Assembly (NCBI GenBank): GCA_036898135.1 | Contig: CM072519.1 | Location: 69,219,729 to 69,283,728, forward strand | Reading direction: 5' to 3' | DNA length: 64,000 nucleotides | Origin: Oncomelania hupensis | Lineage: Eukaryota > Mollusca > Gastropoda > Littorinimorpha > Pomatiopsidae | Shown here: positions 10,891 to 20,595 of the stretch, in pieces | Position numbering within the stretch: the stretch's first letter is position 1 | Layout of the letters: every line of letters begins with the position of its first letter | Translations under genes and position numbers: made by a program | Notes under the pieces: generated by a model | Told to the model about the DNA's origin: nothing | Seen by the model: only the letters and a program-made list of their open reading frames with translations | Databases searched by the model: none

Positions 10891-11270
10891 TATTATTTGT
10901 TGGTATTTATGATTCGGGAATGTGCTATACTTCTATACTTTTCCTTATGGAAGATGAATGGAATAAGAAATATTGGATAATATGTAAATAGGGACTGCAT
11001 TCAGGACGGTAGGAGGGGTGGGAGAGGCAGTTATCCGTGGGAGAATGGAGAGAAATCTAACTATACCTCTTCACGGAGGATTGTTTTATCTCGCCTTTTT
11101 TGCCTTTTTTGTATGTAGTCTCTATGCTTTGAATATTATGAATAGTATAAGTGATTGTTGCCTATCTCCTTTATTTATGTTTTAGTTGTATTTTAATTTA
11201 CTGTTGTTAATGTTGTCTAAAATCACTTTTAAGTGAAAAGACGTAAAATAAACAAACTATTAGTAATTTT
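9684..11270 (+). mobile_element. 5'-truncated I-like LINE (RNase H end and 3' UTR)
   Basis: The segment begins where the minisatellite stops and encodes the RNase H and zinc-knuckle end of a LINE ORF2 (to 10890). A ~380-nt AT-rich 3' UTR follows, with AATAAA near 11248. Endonuclease and reverse transcriptase are missing because of 5' truncation. The 3' boundary is approximate. Confidence 0.7.
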
Positions 11271-11629
11271 GAATAGGGAGTTTCTTTCAACCGCCCTGTA
11301 TTGAGAGCAAAATTAAGAGGTGGACGCAGACAACTTGAAAACACAACAAGCAAAATACACCCATCGGATTTTTCCTTCACTTTTGCCCTCCTTGTACATG
11401 CATAATTATATAAAGAACCCTTGGACGGAGTCAAGTATCGTCCAAAGGATAGGTCCCCACTTGTTTACTTTTTCACCTCTTTCACCCCTCTTTCAAAGAA
11501 GAGCTAGACCACCAGGGGAGAAAATTACAGGTCCTCGGGTAAAAAAGGTTTGAAAGTTATGGTTCCTTAAATTTCATGGCGAGGAAGGTAACGACCTTGA
11601 AGCAAACAATGCCTTCTTGTGAATGTGAT
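11271..11629. other. Non-coding, nothing recognised
   Basis: Spacer between the LINE 3' end and the GAA array. No supported feature. Confidence 0.4.
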
Positions 11630-11862
11630 GAGAAGAAGAAGAAGAAGAAGAAGAAGAAGAAGAAGAAGAAGAAGAAGAAGAAGAAGAAGAAGAAGAAAAA
11701 GAAGAAGAAGAAGAAGAAGAAGAAGAAGAAGAAGAAGAAGAAGAAGAAGAAGAAGAAGAAGAAGAAGAAGAAGAAGAAGAAGAAACAAAAAAGAAAAGAA
11801 GAAGAAGAAAAAGAAAAAGAAGAAGAAGAAGAAGGAGAAGAAGAAGAAGAAGAAGAAGAGTT
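11630..11862 (+). repeat. Long (GAA)n purine tract
   Basis: About 233 bp of GAA/AAG repeats with a few interruptions (an AAAAAG at ~11698 and a mixed block at ~11785-11835). It is a homopurine-homopyrimidine tract of the kind able to form triplexes. Poly-Lys, poly-Glu, poly-Arg and poly-Phe frames here are artefacts. Confidence 0.95.
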
Positions 11863-11886
11863 CAGGTAGACAACGCCTGCCACGTT

Positions 11887-12011
<125 letters not shown>

Positions 12012-12133
12012 TTAGTCCTCTATGAAAAAGATAACAGAACAACAAAATGTAAGTCTGCATGTGTGTGCGTACACGCGCGTGTCTGTGTGGGTATAGGCGC
12101 GCGCATGAGTGTTTGTGCGTCCGTGTGTGTGTG

Positions 12134-13728
12134 TGTGACGAGGCGTGCAATTGCAACTCTGAGCCCGGCCGCGAGCATTCCAGCACCGCACTCAGCCAGC
12201 CATCATCTCTCCCTACCCAGCCATCTCTAGCCGGCTCGCTCACACAGTCGTTAAGCCCCGCCCCCCGGGACACCTCCTTAAAGCCTGGCACAAACCTTGA
12301 CATAGCGTCAGACCCCAGCATCCCTGCCTTGAAGTACCAGCCTGTCCGAAAACACGTCAACATCACCGAGTGACCTCTGAGTTTCGACAGTACCCTTGTG
12401 CTTCCACCCGTCTTAAACCAAGGTAAGAGAGGGAACTTACTCTTTGTCATATAGCAGACCCATCGCCCGTCGTTCGCCCATCATGTTCATGCGTCCTGTC
12501 AATATGTATGTTCATGTTTATAATTTTGCCTTGATGTATTGCTATGACTTGTATTTCTCCCTTGCACATATTTTCTACCCTGTATATGACCCATGACATG
12601 TTTGGATTTACGCTTGTATGCTCCGCTTGCCCCATGTGTAAATATCCCATGCCATACTGTCCCTCCATATAGATTAAAGTCCACAGTACCGCCCAGACCT
12701 ACAACCCATTTGCCCTGCACCCTCCATTTGCTTTCCCCCATGCTTCCCAATGTATAAATATTTGCCCTGTTGCCAAACCCATCCTATGCGCCGAATGTAT
12801 CTTATACTAGTGGCTGCCAATAACCTCCACTTTGGCCCAGTAAATCTAGTAGCATTGTTTGACTGTTGGTATTTGCGTCCAGCCAATTTGAATTCTGAGA
12901 CGGGCTATCATAACCACAGGCCCTGAATCCACACTATCCCTATCCCCAGCTGATACAGCGTCTGTATACATTGCAGACGGGTTCCTGTACCGGGCGTATC
13001 ACCCCGGCATTGTATCAACTCCCAGTCACTGACCCGCCGCAGGCCCCTGTCAACCCAGGAGGTCAATGAGAAGCGAGACTTGGGACTTCGCCATTTTCCA
13101 GACGGCTAGCCACGTAAGCCGAATTCGATGCCTGTGCCACAACACAAGAAGAGCACTCGTGATCCATGCGTCATCATCGCGTGACCACTGACCTGCATCT
13201 TTCGCCCACACGCTGATACCAATGCCAACAAGCCATCCAGAGTATCCTGGACAAATCTCCGCACTACAGTCCATAGCTAAGTGCCTAAGCCTACGAGAAT
13301 CCCCCCTCGCCAGATTACCAGAGTGACTTTTGAAACCATACAGATACACTCTCGCCCGGTGATGAGATCAGTCAACGATCGCTCTAGTATCCCAAATATT
13401 GACTACCCAGAAAATCACCAGACTACTCCTTACTAAAAGACGCTAAGCCTATGACTCACGCTAGAAGTATCTGACCCAGACTCTCCATTTCAAATTAAAT
13501 AAAGTAAATAGTTATAGAACCCGCAATTACCCGGACTGGCCTTTGAATGTGAACTTCTTAACTATTGTAGCTTTATTCTCTTTCTCGTCTTTTTCCCTGT
13601 CTGATTATTAAGTTGGCCCAGCATTAATCTCCTGAATGTCACCGCACCATTAACCTATTCAAAGGAGGTAATAACGCGCTAGAGATTAATAGCTTAACCC
13701 CCATCCCCCAACCCCTCTCTTCGTGACA
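12134..13728 (+). repeat. Element C 5' LTR (1595 bp)
   Basis: Bounded by TGTGAC and GTGACA. Compared with the 3' LTR it differs by a few substitutions (for example near 13012 and 13222) and by a 20-bp length difference near 12870. Possible promoter parts are a GC-rich GCCCCGCCCCCCGGG block near 12256 and TTAAAG near 12280. An AATAAA lies near 13498. A consensus-like splice donor, CAAG|GTAAGAG, lies at 12423. These regulatory assignments are inference. Confidence 0.9.
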
Positions 13729-13735
13729 TTAACTT

Positions 13736-13753
13736 TGGCGACCCCGACGAGAC
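13736..13753 (+). promoter_or_regulatory. Element C primer-binding site
   Basis: Seven nt after the LTR comes TGGCGACCCCGACGAGAC. It begins with TGG, as expected for pairing with a tRNA ending in CCA. Elements A and B have TGGCGA at the same 7-nt spacing. The tRNA species is not identified. Confidence 0.65.
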
Positions 13754-14137
13754 AAAAGACTTAGGTTTCCTCTCCCAACCCAACGAGACAAAAGACTGAG
13801 GTTCCCATCCCAACTTGACAAGACTTAGGACTTAGCGTAATTTCCACCCCAGCCCAGTATAGATAGGACCCAGGCCTCTAAGCCTAGTAGTTATAGCATA
13901 GCCCCATAGGTCCCTTACTGGTTTTCCCGAGTGGCGATATCTCAAAAGGCTTTTTTCTTGCATTCATTTTTGTATTTTTGATCGATTGCATTTTGTCTTG
14001 TGGTTGTGTTGTATTCGCCCCTTTGCAGGTTCATTGTAGCTCATCCAGCCCACCCCCTTGTTGTCCGTCAGTGTACCCCTTGTGTGCGCCCCTCATTCCG
14101 GTTAGGACCTTTTTCAGGGTAAGTTACCTCCCTTACC

Positions 14138-16879
14138 ATGGCCGACCGGGGAGAGCTTGCGCTGAGGTACAAGAGTATTGGCGAGAGCTTAGGGCTCGCC
14201 GGCACCGAACTCAAAGACTACGTCCTGGCTAACGTAGATGCTGACGTGGCAGAGGAAAAGTTGAAGAGGGAGGAGAGGGCCAAAGAGCGAGAGGCGAAGA
14301 AAGAGGAGGAGAAAGAGCGCCTCGCCGCGGAAGAACGGGCCGCCGCCCGGAGGAAAGAGGAGGAGAAAGAGCGCCTCGCCGCGGAAGAACGGGCCGCCGC
14401 CCGGAAGAAAGAGGAGGAGAAAGAGCGCCTCGACGCGGAAGAACGGGCCGCCGCCCGAAGGAAAGAGGAAGAGAAAGAGCGCCTCGCCGCGGAGGAACGG
14501 GCCGCCGCCCGGAAGCTTGCAGAGGAGGAGAGAGCCGCCGAGCGGAGAAGGGAGGAGGCGAAGGAGAGGATAGCGGAGGAGGAGAGAGCCGCCGCAAGGA
14601 GGAAGGAGGAGGACGAGAGGGTAGCGGCACTGGAAGAGAAAAGGAAGGATAAGGAGCTCGAACGGCGCCAAGCACTCCTCCAACTTGAGCGCGACCGCCG
14701 CGATTTGGGTATCGCATCGCCCGCTAGCGAAGACTACTCGCTACTCGCCCCCAGCTTCGCCACCAGCACCGGGATACCCGCACCCCCCCCCCCCCCCCCG
14801 CCGATTCCGGGGATGAACTTCCCCCTGGACCCATTCGTCGAACGAGACGAATCAATTGAAGTCTATCTCGGCCGATTCGAACGAGTCGCGAGAGAAAACG
14901 GTCTTGACCCCCAGTTCTGGTATCGCAAGCTCAGTCATGGCCTTAAGGGGAAGGCCTATGAGATTCTGGCCAAGACCCCGACTTCCGAGGAGGGAGACTA
15001 TCCCGCCCTCAAGAGAGCCCTACTGCACGGTTTTGAGCTCTCAGGTGAGCACTACCGCAAGAATTTCCGGAACTCCCGGAGAGAGAAAGGGGAGAAGTTC
15101 ACGCAGTTTGCCGACCGTCTAGCTACGCTACGGGACAAATGGATTGAGCAAACTGACGAGCCCAGGACATACGATGGATTGCTAGAGTTGATGCTTGCCG
15201 AGCAACTTCGAGGGACTATGCCAGCGGAACTTCGGACATTCGCCGCCGAACAGGGCGCCGCTCGCCTTGAAGATCTGATCATCGTCGCGGACCGCTATCT
15301 CACCGCCCATCCCGACGACAGACAGCCTCGCCGTGATCCCCCCGCACCCTCGTCGCCAGATACCCGCCACCAGCCTCGCCGGCCAATCCCGCCAGCGAAC
15401 CACCGTCCACAACCGCCCAAAGGACGCCCGAACCCCGGAGCAGAGCCAGGGAAGCGGAGCACAGAGCTCTACTGCGGCTACTGCCAGCGCCGCGGACACA
15501 CCCGGGAGAAATGTTTTCGACGCATCAGCGACCAGCGTCGCAAACCAGGTACCGTACTAGCCCTACGCCAAGTTACCCCCGACGGGAAACCGGTAACCCC
15601 CGTCGTCACTCCCGCCGATCGACCGGCCGTCACCGAGCAAGTGACCGTCAACAATCGCCCAGCCCACTGTCTATACGACACTGGACTCACCTTCGACGCC
15701 GTCGTCCGCCGCTCGCTCATCAGGGAACAAGACCTGACCGGCGAGACTATCACCCTGAAGTTGGCCGACGCGTCACAACCCAGCACCACGCTCCCTATAG
15801 CCCGGATCCAAGTCACCAGCCGATACGTAACGGGGACCATCCAAGCTGCCGTGATGGACCAGCCCCTGTACGACCTGATTTTAGGATGCCGATACGTGTT
15901 CTTGGGAATGCCGCCCCAGCCTGTGGAGTCGATGGCCGCCGTCCAGACGCGCGCCCAGGCGAAAACAGCCGCGACACCACCCCCGATACCCAACCAGATG
16001 CCGGAACAGATCCGGAAGGCCCAAGAAAACGACGTCACCCTCCGCAAGTGCTACGGAAAACTTCCCGCCGCACGCACTCCACCCAAGTCCGGGGACTTTT
16101 TCGTCGAAGACGGACTCCTCTTCCGTCAGAAGTACGACCATTCTCAACTCGTCGTGCCTGCGACACTTCGCCCCCAAGTCCTGGAACTTGGCCATAGCAT
16201 GCCCCTGAGCGGACATATGGGCATAGGAGCGACCACTCTACGCATCAGCGCTCAATACCACTGGCCCGGGATGACCGAAGACGTGAAGCGCTACGTCAAG
16301 TCCTGTAGCCAGTGCCAACGATACGCGCCCCGCCATCACACCGTCCCGGTCACTATCAGCCCCACAGTCGTTGTCGGAACACCCTTCCAACGAGTGGCAG
16401 TCGACATCGTAGGACCCCTCCCGCGGACCAAGAAGCGGAACCAGTACCTACTAACCCTTGTCGACGCTTGCTCGATGTGGTGTGAAGCCGTTCCCCTACC
16501 GAAGATCGACGCCGCCCGAGTCGCCGACGCACTCGTCACCATATTCACTCGAGTCGGATTCCCGGACAACATCTTGACCGACAACGGGTCCCAGTTCACC
16601 GGGAAACTTATGCCAGAAGTTTTTCAACTACTCCGCATTCGCCATATCCGGACTCCACCCTACCACCCCGCTAGCAACGGACAGGTCGAGCGCCTAAACG
16701 GGACTCTTATCTCGATTATCCGCAAGATCGCCGACGAACAGCCGGAAGCGTGGGACACATACGTCGCGTCAGCGCTCTTCGCGTATCGAGAGACCCCGCA
16801 CACCTCCACCGGATACACGCCTTCCACGCTGCTTTTTTGGAAGACCCCTTTCCGGACCTCTAGCCGCCTTGCGACGTAG
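14138..16879 (+). CDS. Element C Gag-protease-integrase polyprotein (frameshifted at its end)
   Basis: ATG at 14138 in a good context (TTACCATGG). The protein has 913 residues. A conserved N-terminus is followed by a charged coiled coil with four near-identical 18-residue repeats of the KEEEKERLAAEERAAARR type (nt ~14300-14515), then a Pro run and a capsid-like region. A CCHC knuckle (CGYCQRRGHTREKC) is at ~446, and a protease with the active-site triplet DTG (CLYDTG) at ~513. Integrase follows: an HHCC zinc-binding region (~685-726), then a catalytic D58D35E set at DIVGP (~754), LTDNG (~813) and GQVERLNG (~850). The frame is lost at a six-T run (16833-16838) and stops at 16877-16879. Gag and Pol share one frame with no gag stop. 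There is no reverse transcriptase between protease and integrase, which is not the usual Gypsy order. Confidence 0.9.
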   Translation: MADRGELALRYKSIGESLGLAGTELKDYVLANVDADVAEEKLKREERAKEREAKKEEEKERLAAEERAAARRKEEEKERLAAEERAAARKKEEEKERLDAEERAAARRKEEEKERLAAEERAAARKLAEEERAAERRREEAKERIAEEERAAARRKEEDERVAALEEKRKDKELERRQALLQLERDRRDLGIASPASEDYSLLAPSFATSTGIPAPPPPPPPIPGMNFPLDPFVERDESIEVYLGRFERVARENGLDPQFWYRKLSHGLKGKAYEILAKTPTSEEGDYPALKRALLHGFELSGEHYRKNFRNSRREKGEKFTQFADRLATLRDKWIEQTDEPRTYDGLLELMLAEQLRGTMPAELRTFAAEQGAARLEDLIIVADRYLTAHPDDRQPRRDPPAPSSPDTRHQPRRPIPPANHRPQPPKGRPNPGAEPGKRSTELYCGYCQRRGHTREKCFRRISDQRRKPGTVLALRQVTPDGKPVTPVVTPADRPAVTEQVTVNNRPAHCLYDTGLTFDAVVRRSLIREQDLTGETITLKLADASQPSTTLPIARIQVTSRYVTGTIQAAVMDQPLYDLILGCRYVFLGMPPQPVESMAAVQTRAQAKTAATPPPIPNQMPEQIRKAQENDVTLRKCYGKLPAARTPPKSGDFFVEDGLLFRQKYDHSQLVVPATLRPQVLELGHSMPLSGHMGIGATTLRISAQYHWPGMTEDVKRYVKSCSQCQRYAPRHHTVPVTISPTVVVGTPFQRVAVDIVGPLPRTKKRNQYLLTLVDACSMWCEAVPLPKIDAARVADALVTIFTRVGFPDNILTDNGSQFTGKLMPEVFQLLRIRHIRTPPYHPASNGQVERLNGTLISIIRKIADEQPEAWDTYVASALFAYRETPHTSTGYTPSTLLFWKTPFRTSSRLAT

Positions 16880-18809
16880 CTGGACCGACGCCAAACTGGA
16901 CGAGGCACCGGTCGACGCAACGAAATACGTCACGAAGCTCCAAGAAACCCTCAAGGCCACATGGAAAGCCGCCTCCGCCAACCTGAAGAAGGCGAGAGAA
17001 AGGCAAGCCCGTTATCACAACCGCCGCGCCCGGGACCGAGAACTACAGGTAGGAGACCAAGTCCTACTGCTCCTCCCCAGCGGCACAAACAAGCTAGACA
17101 TAGCTTGGCAAGGACCCTACCCGGTGCTTGAGAAGCTCTCCCGTACCACCTATCGCATCGAGGTAGGCGGAAAGCCCAGGACCCACCACATCAATCTGCT
17201 CAAGCGGTACCTGGAGCAACCTGCACCCGCCCCAGACTCCCATTCGCTACTCACGGTCGCGCTGGCCGTCGAAGTGGATGGCACAGAGACCGGCGTCGCC
17301 GAATTTCCACTAAAAGGGAAGGAATCCTTCCGGGACGTCTCTCTGGACCCCTCACTCCCCGCCGGCCAGCAACGCCAACTACGCGCCATCGTAGCGGAAT
17401 ACAGGGAAGTCCTCACCGACATTCCTGGGAGGACGGACCTGGAAGAAGTTCGACTGACCCTGACGGACCCCACTCCCGTCCGCCAGAAACCGTACCCCGT
17501 CCCACTTTCCCAGCAGCAAGTAGTCAGAACGGAAGTAGAGGCTCTGCTACAAGCCGGAGTCATCGCTCCCTCCCGTTCCCCCTACAGCGCAGGAATAGTT
17601 CTATCACGGAAGCCCAGCGGAGAACATCGCCTCTGTATCGACTTCCGGCAGTTGAACCTTGTAACCCAGTTCGTGCCCGGACCCCTATCCGACCCAACAG
17701 ACTTGTTTGCAAAGCTACAATCCGCCCGATACTTCTCCCGAGTGGATCTGAGCAAAGGCTTTTATCAGATTCCCGTGCACCCTTCATCCCGCCAGTACCT
17801 AGCCTTCAGCACGATGGACGGCCACTACGAGTTTAACGTTCTGCCGTTTGGTCTGCACAATGCCCCAAGTATTTTCAGCACGATGATGCGGAAGCTGTTG
17901 GACCCCCTCCACTGTCCGTTCATACACTCTTTTATGGACGACATACTCGTCGCAACGGAGACATGGGAGGAGCACCTGCGAGTGGTGCGCCAACTCTTAC
18001 GCCGCCTCAGAGAAGCTGGCCTCACTGCCCGGCCGACCAAATGCCAGTTCGGCTATCAGGAGCTGGAATTTCTTGGCCACACCATCAGCCAGGGACAGCT
18101 CCGGCCTCTAGAAAAGACCGTCCAGCGCCTTCGAGACGCGCCACGCCCCAAGACCAAGAAAGATGTTCAGTCCTTCCTGGGACTGAGTGGCTTCTATCAG
18201 AAGTTTGTACCCGGCTACAACGGGATCGCCGCGCCACTATCCAGTCTTACCCGGAAAACCGCACCGGACCGAGTCCTCTGGACCCCGCAATGCGAAGCTG
18301 CCTTCCAGGGGCTCAAGGACAAGCTGACGTCCCAGCCAGTCCTGCGACTCCCCAACCACGGACAGCCCTTCGTCCTGCGCACAGACGCCAGCGACGTAGG
18401 CCTCGGAGCCGTTCTACTCCAACGGGACTCCGCGGACGCCCCGACGCTCTTCCCCGTCGCGTACGCCAGCCGGAAACTCAAGCCGGCCGAACAGAATTAC
18501 GCCACGTCGGAGAAAGAGTGTCTCGCCCTCGTCTGGGCAGTCCAGAAGTTCCAACTGTATCTCTACGGTTCGCACTTTACCGTCCAAGTGGATCATCAGC
18601 CGCTTTCCTTCTTGGCGACATCCAAATCGCTCAACGCCCGGCTGATGAGGTGGGCTCTGCTGCTCCAAGCATACTCTTTCCAGCTGGAGCACATCCCAGG
18701 GAAAGACAACCACGGCGCAGACTTCCTCAGCCGTCACCCCGCAACCGACTCCAGCGAGTCGCCCCTGAGGGCCGACGCCCCAGCCTTCATTCCCGCCGCC
18801 GCCCTCTAA
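16839..18809 (+). CDS. Element C integrase end, GPY/F module, reverse transcriptase and RNase H (frame-shifted continuation)
   Basis: This frame continues the integrase directly from the T6 tract, one frame away from the upstream ORF, and has no start codon of its own. In order it holds the integrase C-terminus, a GPY/F module (WQGPYPVLEKL, near 17104), reverse transcriptase with CIDFRQLN, SRVDLSKGFYQIPV and catalytic FMDD (near 17936), and RNase H with RTDASDVGLGAVLLQ (Asp), SEKECLALVWA (Glu) and VQVDHQPLSF (Asp). It ends at 18809, about 190 nt before the 3' LTR. No chromodomain or envelope gene follows. The homologous place in element B is in frame, so the extra T in C is a mutation or an assembly error rather than a normal feature. 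Confidence 0.9.
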   Translation, partial: GRPLSGPLAALRRSWTDAKLDEAPVDATKYVTKLQETLKATWKAASANLKKARERQARYHNRRARDRELQVGDQVLLLLPSGTNKLDIAWQGPYPVLEKLSRTTYRIEVGGKPRTHHINLLKRYLEQPAPAPDSHSLLTVALAVEVDGTETGVAEFPLKGKESFRDVSLDPSLPAGQQRQLRAIVAEYREVLTDIPGRTDLEEVRLTLTDPTPVRQKPYPVPLSQQQVVRTEVEALLQAGVIAPSRSPYSAGIVLSRKPSGEHRLCIDFRQLNLVTQFVPGPLSDPTDLFAKLQSARYFSRVDLSKGFYQIPVHPSSRQYLAFSTMDGHYEFNVLPFGLHNAPSIFSTMMRKLLDPLHCPFIHSFMDDILVATETWEEHLRVVRQLLRRLREAGLTARPTKCQFGYQELEFLGHTISQGQLRPLEKTVQRLRDAPRPKTKKDVQSFLGLSGFYQKFVPGYNGIAAPLSSLTRKTAPDRVLWTPQCEAAFQGLKDKLTSQPVLRLPNHGQPFVLRTDASDVGLGAVLLQRDSADAPTLFPVAYASRKLKPAEQNYATSEKECLALVWAVQKFQLYLYGSHFTVQVDHQPLSFLATSKSLNARLMRWALLLQAYSFQLEHIPGKDNHGADFLSRHPATDSSESPLRADAPAFIPAAAL

Positions 18810-19000
18810 CCGTAGCCGAAACCCGGCAGCTCCGCGGACCCCAGCCTTGGGCATCCGCCATCGACTACCCGGAACCCTGCATCGCCCCGCATCACCCGGA
18901 TCATCGCAAACCATCGTCTCACCCGGCAGCCGAACTCAGAGCTGATTGGCCGCGTCTTCGTCGAGCCCTACGTCCTCGCCTTTTTCCTTGGGGGGGCCTC
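18810..19000 (+). promoter_or_regulatory. Element C 3' untranslated region and candidate polypurine tract
   Basis: The 191 nt between the pol stop and the 3' LTR end with CTTGGGGGGGCCTC directly before TGTGAC. The G run is the only purine run near the boundary, so it is the likely plus-strand primer, although it is short and not AG-mixed. Confidence 0.4.
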
Positions 19001-20391
19001 TGTGACGAGGCGTGCAATTGCAACTCTGAGCCCGGCCGCGAGCATTCCAGCACCGCACTCAGCCAGCCATCATCTCTCCCTACCCAGCCATCTCTAGCCG
19101 GCTCGCTCACACAGTCGTTAAGCCCCGCCCCCCGGGACACCTCCTTAAAGCCTGGCACAAACCTTGACATAGCGTCAGACCCCAGCATCCCTGCCTTGAA
19201 GTACCAGCCTGTCCGAAAACACGTCAACATCACCGAGTGACCTCTGAGTTTCGACAGTACCCTTGTGCTTCCACCCGTCTTAAACCAAGGTAAGAGAGGG
19301 AACTTACTCTTTGTCATATAGCAGACCCATCGCCCGTCGTTCGCCCATCATGTTCATGCGTCCTGTCAATATGTATGTTCATGTTTATAATTTTGCCTTG
19401 ATGTATTGCTATGACTTGTATTTCTCCCTTGCACATATTTTCTACCCTGTATATGACCCATGACATGTTTGGATTTACGCTTGTATGCTCCGCTTGCCCC
19501 ATGTGTAAATATCCCATGCCATACTGTCCCTCCATATAGATTAAAGTCCACAGTACCGCCCAGACCTACAACCCATTTGCCCTGCACCCTCCATTTGCTT
19601 TCCCCCATGCTTCCCAATGTATAAATATTTGCCCTGTTGCCAAACCCATCCTATGCGCCGAATGTATCTTATACTAGTGGCTGCCAATAACCTCCACTTT
19701 GGCCCAGTAAATCTAGTAGCATTGTTTGACTGTTGGTATTTGCACTGGCTCAACCCATGACCGGTCAAGCCAATTTGAATTCTGAGACGGGCTATCATAA
19801 CCACAGGCCCTGAATCCACACTATCCCTATCCCCAGCTGATACAGCGTCTGTATACATTGCAGACGGGTTCCTGTACCGGGCGTATCACCCCGGCATTGT
19901 ATCATCTCCCAGTCACTGACCCGCCGCAGGCCCCTGTCAACCCAGGAGGTCAATGAGAAGCGAGACTTGGGACTTCGCCATTTTCCAGACGGCTAGCCAC
20001 GTAAGCCGAATTCGATGCCTGTGCCACAACACAAGAAGAGCACTCGTGATCCATGCGTCATCATCGCGTGACCACTGACCTGCATCTTTCGCCCACACGC
20101 TGATACCAACGCCAACAAGCCATCCAGAGTATCCTGGACAAATCTCCGCACTACAGTCCATAGCTAAGTGCCTAAGCCTACGAGAATCCCCCCTCGCCAG
20201 ATTACCAGAGTGACTTTTGAAACCATACAGATACACTCTCGCCCGGTGATGAGATCAGTCAACGATCGCTCTAGTATCCCAAATATTGACTACCCAGAAA
20301 ATCACCAGACTACTCCTTACTCTGTGGGTTCGGGCAAATAGAATAGACCCAACGTTTCCCGGCGTGTCGTAAGAGGCGACTAACAGGGGTG

Positions 20392-20595
20392 ATGTTAGCA
20401 CGGCATCACTGGGCGAAAGTCTTCTACACAGAAGTCACCGGCCAGGGCGGAGGAACCTCACGTTACTACAGGTTCAACGACCACGTGCTCAGGGCCAAGG
20501 CGAGCCACACTGTATTCGTGGATTTCGGCTGTGGCCAACAGCCTGGAGAGGATTGGGCCCTGCCAGGTCTTTTTTGCCCAAGACACACTACATGA
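20392..20595 (+). CDS. RTE upstream ORF1 (67 aa), overlapping ORF2
   Basis: A small open frame from ATG 20392, ending at TGA 20593-20595. Its stop overlaps the ATG of the main ORF at 20592 in an ATGA arrangement. The product is His/Arg/aromatic-rich with no recognisable domain. Some RTE elements do have a short ORF1 overlapping ORF2, so this may be real. It may also simply be open leader sequence. The truncated copies in this window do not reach this region, so conservation cannot be judged here. Confidence 0.45.
   Translation: MLARHHWAKVFYTEVTGQGGGTSRYYRFNDHVLRAKASHTVFVDFGCGQQPGEDWALPGLFCPRHTT

Noticed and set aside
14189..14717. Two ~160-codon minus-strand frames
   Set aside because: They are antisense shadows of the Gag coiled-coil repeats in element C.
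17963..19240. 425-codon plus-strand frame running into the 3' LTR
   Set aside because: It is an alternative frame of the GC-rich reverse transcriptase and RNase H region with no domain.
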